In this document: piece after piece, positions 18,291 to 26,769 of the stretch
Numbering within the stretch: the first letter of the stretch is position 1
Layout: each line of letters opens with the position of its first letter
From: Microbacterium oxydans
GTDB lineage: Bacteria > Actinomycetota > Actinomycetes > Actinomycetales > Microbacteriaceae
NCBI RefSeq assembly: GCF_026559675.1
Contig: NZ_CP092891.1
Location: 1,364,001-1,428,000, forward strand
Direction: 5' to 3'
DNA length: 64,000 nt
The notes under the pieces: model-generated
Database searches by the model: none
Seen by the model: the letters and a program-made list of their open reading frames with translations, nothing else
What the model was told of the DNA's origin: nothing
Translations under genes and position numbers: made by a program

Positions 18291-19702
18291 GGCACCCGCC
18301 GTTGCCGGGCGCCGCGCTCGAACACGAGGTCGCGCTCGCCGACGCCGACCAGCGGCACGGACTTCAGCTTGAACGACAGGAGCACGAGGAGCAGCCACCC
18401 CCACAGCATGATCGGCGTCGACTCCGAGAGACCCTGCACGAGCAGGACTACGGTGAACAGGCTGGGCAGCAGCGTGAGCGGGGAGTACGGGCGCTCGGCG
18501 TCGAGGTCCCAGCGCGGACGGTCGATCGCGAAGAACCACGAGCGCCACAGCAGTGTCAGATAGGCGACGGCCATCAGGATGAGGCCCAGCACGCCGAGCT
18601 GGAACAGCACGTCGAGCCACATGTTGTGCGCATGGAAGACGCTGATGCCGTGGTCGACGATCCAGCCGTCGAACGCGGGGTCGTCCGGGATCCACGGGCT
18701 GGAGAAGCCGTTGCCGAACAGCGGATGATCGCGCACGCGCTCGAGGACCTTGGTCCAGATCAGGTCCGAGCGGCCGGTGAGATCGGAGGAACGGCCGACG
18801 AGACCGAGGAGCCAGTCCCGCAGCAGCCAGACGATCCCGGCGCCGAGCACCGTGCCGCCGATGGCGATCACGTAGATGCGGGTGCGCGCTCCGGGGGTGC
18901 GGGCCCTGCGCATCAGGAGGGCGACGGCGAGGACGACGGCGGCGGCCGCGGCGCACGCGAGCGCGGTGACCGACGACGTGCGGAACAGGAAGTACGCGGC
19001 GAGGGCCATCCAGAGGGCGAGCGTGGTGCGCCAGCGCGCGCGAGCGGCGAACAGCACCCCGAAGGTGATGATCGCGAAGAGGGAGATGATCGCCAGCAGG
19101 TTCGCGTTGCCGACGATGCCCTGGATCCGTCCGCCGTCGAACAGGTTGTCGCGGACCCAGTACCACTGCGGGTCGATCTTCCCGTCGGGGGGCGTGAAGA
19201 AGTTGGGCAGCAGCGGCCCGTGCAGGACGAGCGACACCCAGAGCTCGATCGCCAGCGAGAGGCCCAGGATCCACTTGAAGGCGGACGAGAGCGCGCGCAC
19301 GATCTCGTGCCAGGTGAGCACGTGGGCGATGAACAGCCCGTTGACCGTGACGGCGGCCAGCAGCGCCCACGTGATCAGCGTCGGCCCAGGCCACTGGGAC
19401 CAGGCCACGGAGACGAGCGCGAGTGCGGTGTAGCCGAGTGCCGTCCACGGCAGTCGTCGCCAGCGGAAGGGCTGCGGCCGGTTGCGCGTCAGCATCGGGA
19501 TGCCGATGGCGAGCGTGGCGAGGGTGAAGACGGCGAGGGTGACGCCGGCGCCCTCCATGCCGAGCAGGTTGTACACCGCGGTGTGGGCGAACGTGACCAC
19601 GAGCACGAGGATCACGTAGCCGCGCAGCAGCAGGTGCCCCGTCGACTCGCGCTCCGGCGCCGTGGGCGGGGCTGTCACCGGGTGCTTGGTGTACTGGGCC
19701 AT
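18287..19702 (-). CDS. O-antigen ligase/polymerase-like membrane protein 1
   Basis: This 471-residue polytopic protein is a distant paralogue of the following gene. It has about ten to twelve membrane segments and a large loop with LTGRSDLIWTKVLERVRDHPLFGNGF, matching the Wzy_C signature (Arg, PLFGxGF). AHNMWLDVLFQLGVLG follows, with the conserved His-Asn. A basic C-terminus ends in RQRRVP. The ATG is preceded by TAGCCT at 7 bases, which suggests a leaderless message. Having two coupled ligase-type proteins suggests either two acceptors or separate polymerase and ligase functions; sequence alone does not decide. Confidence 0.78.
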   Translation of the reverse strand: MAQYTKHPVTAPPTAPERESTGHLLLRGYVILVLVVTFAHTAVYNLLGMEGAGVTLAVFTLATLAIGIPMLTRNRPQPFRWRRLPWTALGYTALALVSVAWSQWPGPTLITWALLAAVTVNGLFIAHVLTWHEIVRALSSAFKWILGLSLAIELWVSLVLHGPLLPNFFTPPDGKIDPQWYWVRDNLFDGGRIQGIVGNANLLAIISLFAIITFGVLFAARARWRTTLALWMALAAYFLFRTSSVTALACAAAAAVVLAVALLMRRARTPGARTRIYVIAIGGTVLGAGIVWLLRDWLLGLVGRSSDLTGRSDLIWTKVLERVRDHPLFGNGFSSPWIPDDPAFDGWIVDHGISVFHAHNMWLDVLFQLGVLGLILMAVAYLTLLWRSWFFAIDRPRWDLDAERPYSPLTLLPSLFTVVLLVQGLSESTPIMLWGWLLLVLLSFKLKSVPLVGVGERDLVFERGARQRRVP

Positions 19703-19709
19703 CGGGATC

Positions 19710-19715
19710 AGGCTA
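19710..19715 (-). promoter_or_regulatory. Leaderless -10 box TAGCCT for the ligase pair
   Basis: Read on the minus strand, TAGCCT is followed by 7 bases and ATG 19702. The manA -10 box lies only about 45 bp away on the other strand, forming a compact divergent promoter. Confidence 0.5.
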
Positions 19716-19758
19716 CCGCGCCCCGCTCGGCGCGTCCCTGAACGCCGCAGCGCGGCTC

Positions 19759-19764
19759 TACGCT
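19759..19764 (+). promoter_or_regulatory. Leaderless -10 box TACGCT for manA
   Basis: TACGCT is followed by 6 bases and ATG 19771. Confidence 0.5.
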
Positions 19765-19770
19765 GGGGGC

Positions 19771-20901
19771 ATGCTGCTGAGCCTCACGAACGCACCCCGC
19801 GACTACGCCTGGGGGTCCGACACCCTCCTCGCCGGACTCGAAGGACGCACGCCCACGGGTGTGCCAGAGGCGGAGGTGTGGTTCGGAGACCACCCCGGCG
19901 ACCCCGCCGACGTCGCCGGAGACGGCACGCTCGATCAGGTCACCGGTGGCACCCTCCCGTACCTGCTGAAGCTGCTCGCCGCGGCGCGGCCGCTCTCGAT
20001 CCAGGTACACCCGACGATCGAGCAGGCCCGTGCCGGCTGGGAGCGGGAGAGCGGCCTCCCCGCGGACGACCCGCAACGCAACTATCGGGACGACAACCAC
20101 AAGCCCGAGCTCATCGTCGCGCTCAGCGAGCGGTTCGAGTCGCTGAGCGGCCTGCGCCCCGTCGCCGACACCCTCGGGCTGCTCGAGCTGCTCGACGGGA
20201 ACGACGGCGTCCTGCGCCTGCGGACGCACCTCAGCGCCGACGGCGATGCGCTGCGGGACACGATCGGATGGCTGCTCGGCGGCGAGGCCCCGCAGGAGGT
20301 CGACGACATCATCGCCGCGGTCGTGGACGCGTCGGGGCGGACGGACACGGGGGAGTGGGCCACGACGCTCCGGGCGATCGCGGGAGTGGCGGAGAACTAT
20401 CCGGGCGACCCCGGCGTCGTCGTCGCCCTGCTCATGAACCATGTCGTGCTGCGTCGGGGCGAGGCGGTCTTCCTGCGCGCCGGGCTGCTGCACGCGTACC
20501 TGTCCGGTCTCGGGGTCGAGATCATGGCGGCGAGCGACAACGTGCTCCGCGGGGGACTCACGCCCAAGCGCATCGACGTCGACGAGTTGCTCGCGATCCT
20601 CGACACGACGCCGGGCGAGGTGCCGGTGCAGCGTCCGGCGGGCGATGACCCCGTCACGCCGTACCCGGTTCCGGTGCCCGACTTCGCCCTCTCGCGTGTC
20701 GCCCTCGACGGCGCCCCCGTCACCGTCGAGGTGTCGGGACCGACGATGGTGCTCGCGACCGCCGGCGACGTGACGGTGACGTCGGCCGGGGGCGAGGAGC
20801 TCGCGGTCGCCGTCGGCACCGTGGCCTTCGCGAGCGACGGCGAGTCCCGCCTCACCCTGTCCGGAACGGGCGAGGCGTTCGTCGCGAGTCCCGGGCTCTG
20901 A
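19771..20901 (+). CDS. manA: Mannose-6-phosphate isomerase, class I
   Basis: This 376-residue zinc enzyme of the cupin fold interconverts fructose-6-phosphate and mannose-6-phosphate, feeding GDP-mannose synthesis. Metal and substrate residues are in QVHPT, in DDNHKPELIVALSERF and in EIMAASDNVLRGGLTPKRID, all in the expected order, and SGLRP also matches the family. Length fits class I enzymes. It stands alone, diverging from the ligase genes and followed after about 160 bp by whiB2. In mycobacteria manA lies near whiB2 too, so this is a conserved neighbourhood and not part of the galactan locus as such. Confidence 0.93.
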   Translation: MLLSLTNAPRDYAWGSDTLLAGLEGRTPTGVPEAEVWFGDHPGDPADVAGDGTLDQVTGGTLPYLLKLLAAARPLSIQVHPTIEQARAGWERESGLPADDPQRNYRDDNHKPELIVALSERFESLSGLRPVADTLGLLELLDGNDGVLRLRTHLSADGDALRDTIGWLLGGEAPQEVDDIIAAVVDASGRTDTGEWATTLRAIAGVAENYPGDPGVVVALLMNHVVLRRGEAVFLRAGLLHAYLSGLGVEIMAASDNVLRGGLTPKRIDVDELLAILDTTPGEVPVQRPAGDDPVTPYPVPVPDFALSRVALDGAPVTVEVSGPTMVLATAGDVTVTSAGGEELAVAVGTVAFASDGESRLTLSGTGEAFVASPGL

Positions 20902-20982
20902 GCCGCGCGGCGACCCCGTCGCGACACGCCGAGGGATCCGCAAGAACCTTAAAGAGTCGCTTGAGGGTTTACGATCCGCGAC

Positions 20983-21011
20983 TTGACCGGAGCGAATGAC
21001 ACGGGTGTAAT
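20983..21011 (+). promoter_or_regulatory. Putative whiB2 promoter
   Basis: TTGACC (20983-20988) and TGTAAT (21006-21011) are separated by 17 bp, a good sigma-70-type pair. Transcription would begin near 21018 and give a leader of about 44 nt that contains the GGAG site before the whiB2 ATG. The AT-richer stretch at 20946-20975 just upstream may hold further control sites. Confidence 0.5.
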
Positions 21012-21061
21012 TAGTCATGCGCACGGCCCGCCGGGGGGCGGAGACAGGGTTGGAGATCGAG

Positions 21062-21382
21062 ATGACGGGATACCGTTCCGACGTACCGGAGAACTGGTTC
21101 GTCGATCCGATCAACCTCGGTGTTCCCGGGGTGCGGCGCACGGACGCCGCCGATGACGACAACGCCCTCGCCTGGCAGGCGGATGCGCTCTGCTCGCAGA
21201 CCGACCCCGAGGCCTTCTTCCCCGAGAAGGGCGGATCGACCAGGGACGCCAAGCGCATCTGCACGACGTGCGACGTCCGCAGCGAATGCCTCGAATACGC
21301 CCTCAACAATGATGAGCGGTTCGGCATCTGGGGCGGTCTCTCCGAGCGCGAGCGCCGCAAGCTCAAGCGCCGCGCCAGCTGA
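21062..21382 (+). CDS. whiB2: WhiB-family transcription factor, WhiB2/WhiB type
   Basis: This 106-residue iron-sulfur regulator has four cysteines, C44, C67, C70 and C76, in the CX22CX2CX5C spacing that binds a [4Fe-4S] cluster. GIWGG (about 88-92) and the basic tail ERRKLKRRAS are the DNA-binding part. WhiB2-type proteins (Streptomyces WhiB, mycobacterial WhmD) act with WhiA or the primary sigma factor in septation and cell division. ATG 21062 was chosen because GGAG lies 6 bases upstream; an in-frame ATG at 21017 has no such site and would fall at the predicted transcription start. Neighbours match the conserved actinobacterial whiB2 region. Confidence 0.92.
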   Translation: MTGYRSDVPENWFVDPINLGVPGVRRTDAADDDNALAWQADALCSQTDPEAFFPEKGGSTRDAKRICTTCDVRSECLEYALNNDERFGIWGGLSERERRKLKRRAS

Positions 21383-21501
21383 CCCGCTCGCGGTCCGGCG
21401 ACGCAGCTCGCATCCCCGTCGCGCATCCTCCGCATCGCTTCGCGGGCGCGCCGCATCCACTGCGTCGGCAGGGGCGAAGGCGCGCATAGGCTGGCGAGGT
21501 C

Positions 21502-24500
21502 ATGCCAGCCCGTGTTCACGCCATCATCGTCGCGCGCCCCGGATCCTCCTCCCGCGCGCAACTCCTCCGCACTCTCGAAGCCGTGCGGTCCCAGACCGCA
21601 CCGGCCGAAGCCGTGACACTCGTCATCTGCGGCGACGCCTCCACCGCACGCGAGAGCGAAGCGGTGGCAGCGACGGTCGAGGGGATCATCGAGGCGCGCT
21701 CCACGACCTCCTTCGCCGAGGCGATCGAGCTCGCCCGGCCCCGGGTGCGCGAAGGCTCCGCCATCTGGCTGCTCGCCCAGGACACGGCTCCGCATCCCAG
21801 GGCGCTCGAGCGCCTGCGCGGCACGCTGGAGCGCTCTCCCTCGGCAGCGATCATCGCCCCCAAGCTCGTCGCGACCGACAACGACCGCGAGATCGTCTCC
21901 CTCGGAGTGAGCATGACGGCGCTCGGCCGGTCCGTCGAGCTGGCCGCCGGGGAACTCGACCAGGGGCAGCACGACCGCATGGACGACGCTCTCGGCGCCG
22001 ACATCCGCGGCATCCTTATCCGCGGTGAGGTCAGGGACGCCCTCCGCCCGGACCCGGCGCTCGCCGGTGCCGACGAAGGGCTCGACCTCGGTGTGCGCGC
22101 CCGGCTCGGCGGAGGTCGCGTGGTGCTCGCTCCGAGCGCACGGATCTCTGCAGCTCCGGGAGGCCCCGCGGCGCTGCCGTCCGGACGGTTCCGCCGCGCC
22201 TATGTGACGCGGCTCGCGCAGCTGCACCGGCGTCTGGCGTACGCACCCGCCGCGGCCGTGCCGCTCCACTGGCTCAGCCTGCTGCCGCTCGCGCTCTGGC
22301 GCTCGATCACGCACCTCATCGGCAAGCGTCCCGAAGCCGTGCTCCCGGAATGGGGAGCAGCGCTCACCGCGATGCTCCGCGTCGGGGCCGTCGCCCGCTC
22401 TCGGGCGCGCATCCGGGCGTTCCGCTCCTCCACGTGGGCGAGCATCGCCCCGCTGCGGGTGAGCGCATCGGACCTTCGACGGCGCCTGGACGACGGTCAC
22501 GGCAGCGAGGGCGGTGCCGTCAGCGAGCTGCGCTTCTTCTCCGGTGGAGGCGCCTGGGCCGTGCTCGCCGCGCTGGTCGTCAGCATCGCGTCCTTCACGA
22601 CGCTCCTCGCGTGGCCGGCTCTCGGCGGCGGAGCGCTCCTGCCCCTCCGGCAGACCGTCGCGGCCCTCTGGAGCGATGCGGCCTGGGGCGTCCGCGGCAC
22701 GGCTATCGACCTGATCGGCCCGGCCGACCCCTTCGCCTCGGTGGTGGCCGTGCTGGGTTCGCTGTGGCCGGCCGGCCCGTCGTTCGCGATGGTGCTCCTG
22801 TGGATCCTCGCCCTTCCGCTCGCGGTGCTGGGCGGCTGGTTCGCGGCGACCAGGGTGACCGACCGTGCGGGTCTGCGGATCTTCGCGGGCGTCGCGTGGG
22901 CTCTCGCCCCCACCTTCCTCACGGCTCTCGTCGACGGGCGTCCGACCGCGGTCCTCGTCCATCTCCTCCTTCCCTGGCTCTTCCACACGGCCGTGGTGGC
23001 CCACCGCTCCTGGGGTGCGGCCGGAAGCGCCTCGCTGCTGCTCGCGGCCGTTCTCGCCTGTGCGCCCTCGCTGGCTCCCGCCCTCGCCCTCCTGTGGGTG
23101 GTGGCGCTGGGCATCGTGCTCGGCACGGCGCAGTTCCGCGGTGCGGGACGTCTGCTGTGGCTGCCCGTGCCGACGATCGCGCTGTTCGCGCCGCTGGTCT
23201 TCTGGCAGCTCGCGCACGGGACGCCGCTGGCGCTGCTCGGCGACCCCGGCGCGATCTGGGCCGGACCCCAGGCCGCAGCGGACGCCGCCGGTCGGCTGGC
23301 CCTCGCCACCGGCTTCCCGACGACGGATCTCGCGGGCTGGATGTCGTTCGTGTCCGAGCCGTTCGGGATGTGGGCGCCCCTCCTGTGCGCGCCGATCGCC
23401 CTGCTGGCACTCGGCGCCGCCGTCGCCCCGCGGTGGCGCGCCGGGATCACCCTCCTCGTCGTGGCGCTGGCCGGTCTCGCGACCGCGTTCTTCGCCGTCG
23501 GCATCTCGGTCAGCTTCGCCCAAGGGGCAGCGGTGGCGATCTGGCCGGGTGCCGGACTCAGCCTCGCCTGGGTCGGAGTGGTCGGAGCCGCGCTCGTGAC
23601 GCTGGACACCGCGATCACCCTTCCTCGCCTGAGGATCCTCACCGCCGTCGTCGCCGGCGTGGCACTGGCGGTCTGCGCGGTTCCCGCGCTCACCGCTTTC
23701 CATGCCGGGCGCTCGGTCCTCGCGAACGGTCCGGAGTCGACGCTGCCCGCCTACGTGGCTGCGCAGGCCGCCGGCGATCGCGCGGTCTCGACGCTCGTAC
23801 TCACCCCGCAGAACGACGGCGGTCTCGCCGTCGAGGTCGTCTGGGGTGCGAGTGAGACGCTCGGCTCGGAGTCGACCATGATCTCGACCGCCGTGACGCC
23901 GCAGGGCACGGACATCTCCACGCTCGCCGTGGATCTGCTCTCCGCCCGCGACTTCGATGCCCCCGGCGAGCTGGCGGCGAAGGGCATCAGCCACGTCCTG
24001 ATCGCACAGGTGCCGAGCGGAGAGGGCGACAAGGCTCGTGCCCTCCGCACGGCGGCGGTCGCGGCGATCGATCAGCGCCCCGGTCTGATGCATGCCGGCA
24101 AGACCGATCGCGGCACTCTCTGGCGGCTGGAGGCCGACGTCGCCGATCCGCCCACGCTGACGCCCACCCAGCAGGGCAGCGCCCGTCTCGTGATCACGCT
24201 GCAGCTGATGGCGGTGCTCGCCGCGCTGCTGCTCTCGATCCCGACCCGCGCGTCGCGACGGGCCGCGCGTGCGCAGTCCCGTATCGTCGGCCGCGCGCCG
24301 GATGAGCCCCTCGTGCTTCCTCGGCACGCCGAGGACCGCGAGGAGCTCGCCGACGAGCTGGCCCCGGTCGGCACGATCGAGGACCCGCAGGACGCCGCCG
24401 CGCTCGACGACGAGGCGCTGGCGCCGATCGCCGAGGCGGACGCCCCGGACGAGGAGCACCCGGCATCCGGCGATGAGCCGCCCGCTGCGGACGACGAGGA

Positions 24501-24540
24501 CGGGACGTCGGCGACGGCACCGGAGAAGGAGGACCGATGA
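21502..24540 (+). CDS. Large GT2-like glycosyltransferase with polytopic C-terminus
   Basis: This 1012-residue protein has a degraded-looking GT-A domain at about 1-230 (HAIIVARPGSSSRAQLLRTLE, IWLLAQDTAPHP). A membrane anchor region and a long multi-spanning part (about 345-760) come next, then an extracytoplasmic domain (about 760-900), a final membrane helix (about 890-910) and a highly acidic C-terminal tail rich in Asp/Glu. The GT domain lacks an obvious DXD triad, so activity is uncertain. It is followed with 4-bp overlap by a DUF5719 gene, a pairing found beside whiB2 in many actinobacteria. A cell-envelope glycosylation role is likely but unproven. A TAGGCT box lies 9 bases before the ATG. 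Confidence 0.75.
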   Translation: MPARVHAIIVARPGSSSRAQLLRTLEAVRSQTAPAEAVTLVICGDASTARESEAVAATVEGIIEARSTTSFAEAIELARPRVREGSAIWLLAQDTAPHPRALERLRGTLERSPSAAIIAPKLVATDNDREIVSLGVSMTALGRSVELAAGELDQGQHDRMDDALGADIRGILIRGEVRDALRPDPALAGADEGLDLGVRARLGGGRVVLAPSARISAAPGGPAALPSGRFRRAYVTRLAQLHRRLAYAPAAAVPLHWLSLLPLALWRSITHLIGKRPEAVLPEWGAALTAMLRVGAVARSRARIRAFRSSTWASIAPLRVSASDLRRRLDDGHGSEGGAVSELRFFSGGGAWAVLAALVVSIASFTTLLAWPALGGGALLPLRQTVAALWSDAAWGVRGTAIDLIGPADPFASVVAVLGSLWPAGPSFAMVLLWILALPLAVLGGWFAATRVTDRAGLRIFAGVAWALAPTFLTALVDGRPTAVLVHLLLPWLFHTAVVAHRSWGAAGSASLLLAAVLACAPSLAPALALLWVVALGIVLGTAQFRGAGRLLWLPVPTIALFAPLVFWQLAHGTPLALLGDPGAIWAGPQAAADAAGRLALATGFPTTDLAGWMSFVSEPFGMWAPLLCAPIALLALGAAVAPRWRAGITLLVVALAGLATAFFAVGISVSFAQGAAVAIWPGAGLSLAWVGVVGAALVTLDTAITLPRLRILTAVVAGVALAVCAVPALTAFHAGRSVLANGPESTLPAYVAAQAAGDRAVSTLVLTPQNDGGLAVEVVWGASETLGSESTMISTAVTPQGTDISTLAVDLLSARDFDAPGELAAKGISHVLIAQVPSGEGDKARALRTAAVAAIDQRPGLMHAGKTDRGTLWRLEADVADPPTLTPTQQGSARLVITLQLMAVLAALLLSIPTRASRRAARAQSRIVGRAPDEPLVLPRHAEDREELADELAPVGTIEDPQDAAALDDEALAPIAEADAPDEEHPASGDEPPAADDEDGTSATAPEKEDR

Positions 24541-25919
24541 GCGGATCGCGCGCATTCCGGGTCGCTGCGACGGGTGCCCGTGTCGTCACCGGCGCGGCGG
24601 TCATCGTTGCCTGCGTGGTCGGCGTCACCGCCGCGGTGCACGCCCCCTGGCCGGTCGTCCGACACGACCCCGCCCAGGTCGCCGTCACCCCTCTTCCGGG
24701 CGACAGCGTGCTCGTGTGCAACGGCGACCTGCGGGCGCTCGGACGCGATGCGGGGGATCCGCTCGCGATGAGCCCCGCTGGGTCGCCCACCCTGACCGTC
24801 GGCGGCACGTCCGGTGCCCCGGCCTCCGTCGGGCTGTCGGTCCAGGATCTGCCGGGCGCCGCCGAGGTCCCGGTGCTCACCGGGACGGTCCAAGAACGCT
24901 CGGCGCCGCTGATCGCCGGTGCGGAGTCCGTGACGGCGGCAGCAGACGATCTCGCCGGGTACGCGGCGGTGCCCTGCGGGACGCCGCGCCTCGACTCATG
25001 GCTCGTCGGCGGCAGCACCGACACCGGCACCGAGGACATCGTGACGCTCACGAACGCCTCCGAGGTGCCGTCGACAGTGGCGCTCTCCGTGTTCGGCGAG
25101 ACGCGGGGCGCGCGCACCGTGGTGGTTCCCGCGCGCACGCAGATCGCGCTTCCGCTCACCTCCATCGCGACGGGCAGCAGCACTCCCGTCGTCCGGGTGT
25201 CGGCCGTCGGAGCACCGGTCAGAGCGGTGCTGCAGTCCTCTCTCATCCAGGTGCTGGATCCCGCGGGCATCGATCTGCAGGATTCGGTTCCCGGTCCGCA
25301 GCAGAAGCTCGTGCTCACCGGTGTGGAGGTGTTCCCCTCCGACGGCGATGACGGCGAGATGGCGGTGCTGCGACTGCTCGCCGCGGGCCACGACGCCCAG
25401 GCGCGCGTGCGGGTCCTGGCGGAGGGCTCCTCGTCCGTGGTGGACGAGTTCACCGTCCCGCTCGAGACCGACCTGCCGTCCCAGGTGGCGCTCAGCGACC
25501 TCACGCCGGGTCGATACACGGTCGAGGTCGAAGCCGACGCCGCTGTTCTCGCCGCGCTCCGTCAGCAGGACGGGTTCGGCCGCGATGCGGACTTCGCGTG
25601 GGTCACGCCCGCGCCGGAGATCGACGACGACGTGGTGTTCGCGGTGCCCTCGGGGCCGGCGCCGCGTCTGCAGGTCGCGAACGCCTCCGAGGAGGAGGCG
25701 GCCGTGACGATCGAACCGCTCGACGGAGCTCCGTCGCAGGAGATCGTCGTCCCCGCGGGCGAGACCCTCGGGGTCGAGCTGGAAGCCGGCTCGACGTACC
25801 GGATGCGGACGCCGACGGCGGTGCACGCCGCCGTCACGATGACCGCGGCAGGCGCACTCGCGGTGCTCCCGGTGCAGCCGAGCGCCGGAGTCGAGAAGTC
25901 GATCACGGTCTATCCCTGA
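24537..25919 (+). CDS. DUF5719-family exported protein
   Basis: This 460-residue protein has an N-terminal membrane helix (about 12-36, VVTGAAVIVACVVGVTAAV) that acts as signal anchor, then repeated beta-rich Ig-like segments ending each with VPAG/VPARTQI-type turns. No catalytic motif is visible. GAAGGAGGACCG gives a strong ribosome-binding site and the ATG overlaps the preceding stop (ATGA), so it is made with the large glycosyltransferase. The extracytoplasmic beta domains suggest a structural or substrate-binding partner of that enzyme. Function of the family is not known to me. Confidence 0.75.
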   Translation: MSGSRAFRVAATGARVVTGAAVIVACVVGVTAAVHAPWPVVRHDPAQVAVTPLPGDSVLVCNGDLRALGRDAGDPLAMSPAGSPTLTVGGTSGAPASVGLSVQDLPGAAEVPVLTGTVQERSAPLIAGAESVTAAADDLAGYAAVPCGTPRLDSWLVGGSTDTGTEDIVTLTNASEVPSTVALSVFGETRGARTVVVPARTQIALPLTSIATGSSTPVVRVSAVGAPVRAVLQSSLIQVLDPAGIDLQDSVPGPQQKLVLTGVEVFPSDGDDGEMAVLRLLAAGHDAQARVRVLAEGSSSVVDEFTVPLETDLPSQVALSDLTPGRYTVEVEADAAVLAALRQQDGFGRDADFAWVTPAPEIDDDVVFAVPSGPAPRLQVANASEEEAAVTIEPLDGAPSQEIVVPAGETLGVELEAGSTYRMRTPTAVHAAVTMTAAGALAVLPVQPSAGVEKSITVYP

Positions 25920-25955
25920 CCACGCGGGGACGGGCGGAGCGTCCGTACGTGCGGA

Positions 25956-26384
25956 TCAGTGGTCGTGACCGAGGTCCCAGGGCTCGCGGCCGACGTACTC
26001 CGCCGCCGCACGGAACACCGCGCTCTCGATGGCCATCCGCCGGTGCGCGGCGTCATCGTGTCCCGGAGGCAGCAGACGCTCGATCGGCAGTCGGAACAGC
26101 ACGATGCGCCGGTTCTCCCGGTCGAGGTACCAGCGCGGCACCTCCTCGGCGGTCTCGAAGCCCGGGATCGCGCCGATCTCGAACCGGACGTCCTGCAGCT
26201 CGGGCCAGGTGCCGCGGAGGAACTCGACGGCGGTGCCGACGGTCAGGTCGAAGCGGTCCAGACGCCCGTCGAGGGGCGCGAGCGGGGGACGGACGACTTC
26301 GCTTCGCCCCAGGCGCCCGTGTCGGCCGTGCCGAGCACCGCGCCGGGGAGCGACGGAGGCATGAGGGGCGCGGCGACGGGGCAT
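25956..26384 (-). CDS. Metallopeptidase-family protein lacking the zinc motif
   Basis: This 142-residue protein matches the small zincin-like family next to whiB2, of which Rv3259 is the mycobacterial member. The core runs FDLTVGTAVEFLRGTWPELQDV, then RRIVLFRLPIE, then the helix MAIESAVFRAAAEYVG. In active relatives this last helix would carry HEXXH; here no such motif is present, so peptidase activity is doubtful. The N-terminal 40 residues are basic and probably disordered. The ATG lies 6 bases after a TAGACT box. Transcribed opposite to its neighbours, converging on the DUF5719 gene. Confidence 0.75.
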   Translation of the reverse strand: MPRRRAPHASVAPRRGARHGRHGRLGRSEVVRPPLAPLDGRLDRFDLTVGTAVEFLRGTWPELQDVRFEIGAIPGFETAEEVPRWYLDRENRRIVLFRLPIERLLPPGHDDAAHRRMAIESAVFRAAAEYVGREPWDLGHDH

Positions 26385-26390
26385 GACGAA

Positions 26391-26396
26391 AGTCTA
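26391..26396 (-). promoter_or_regulatory. Leaderless -10 box TAGACT
   Basis: On the minus strand TAGACT is followed by 6 bases and ATG 26384. Confidence 0.5.
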
Positions 26397-26448
26397 GGCG
26401 GTGCCGGTGTGTGCGGCGCGGCATCCCCGGGGTGCCACGCGGCGGTCG

Positions 26449-26454
26449 TACGCT
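26449..26454 (+). promoter_or_regulatory. Leaderless -10 box TACGCT for the DUF3499 gene
   Basis: TACGCT is followed by 7 bases and ATG 26462. This supports the short start over an ATG at 26411. Confidence 0.5.
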
Positions 26455-26461
26455 GACGGGG

Positions 26462-26668
26462 ATGGACGGACGACTGTGCTCGAAGGTCGGCTGCGCGCGA
26501 GAAGCCGTGGCCACCCTCACCTACGACTATGGAGATCAGATGGCGGCCCTCGGTCCGCTCGGCGCCGCGAACGATCCCCAGGCCCACGACCTGTGCTCGC
26601 CGCACGCGGAACGGATGTCCGTTCCGGCCGGCTGGCTCGTGGTGCGGCACGAGGCGCTCCGCGCCTGA
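26462..26668 (+). CDS. DUF3499-family small protein
   Basis: This 68-residue protein opens with MDGRLCSKVGCAREAVATLTY and contains a second metal-binding-like pair in HDLCSPHAERM. Two Cys, then Cys and His, could form a zinc ribbon. The closing PAGWLVVRHE is family-typical (Rv3258c-like). The role is unknown. It diverges from the metallopeptidase-family gene over about 77 bp that carries both leaderless promoters. In mycobacteria the same two families sit side by side next to whiB2. Confidence 0.82.
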   Translation: MDGRLCSKVGCAREAVATLTYDYGDQMAALGPLGAANDPQAHDLCSPHAERMSVPAGWLVVRHEALRA

Positions 26669-26769
26669 GCGCATCGACGCGACACGCGGTCGCTAACGCT
26701 ATACCGGGAAATGATTTCTCGGTACGCTGACCGCAGGCGTGCCAGGGCGGCGTTGCCGGAAAGGCACTC

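Noticed and set aside
19708..24555. A 1615-codon open frame on the minus strand opposite manA, whiB2 and the large glycosyltransferase gene
   Set aside because: High GC removes stop codons from the antisense frame. The translation is low-complexity Arg/Gly/Asp-rich and shows no domain, whereas the plus strand has recognised genes.
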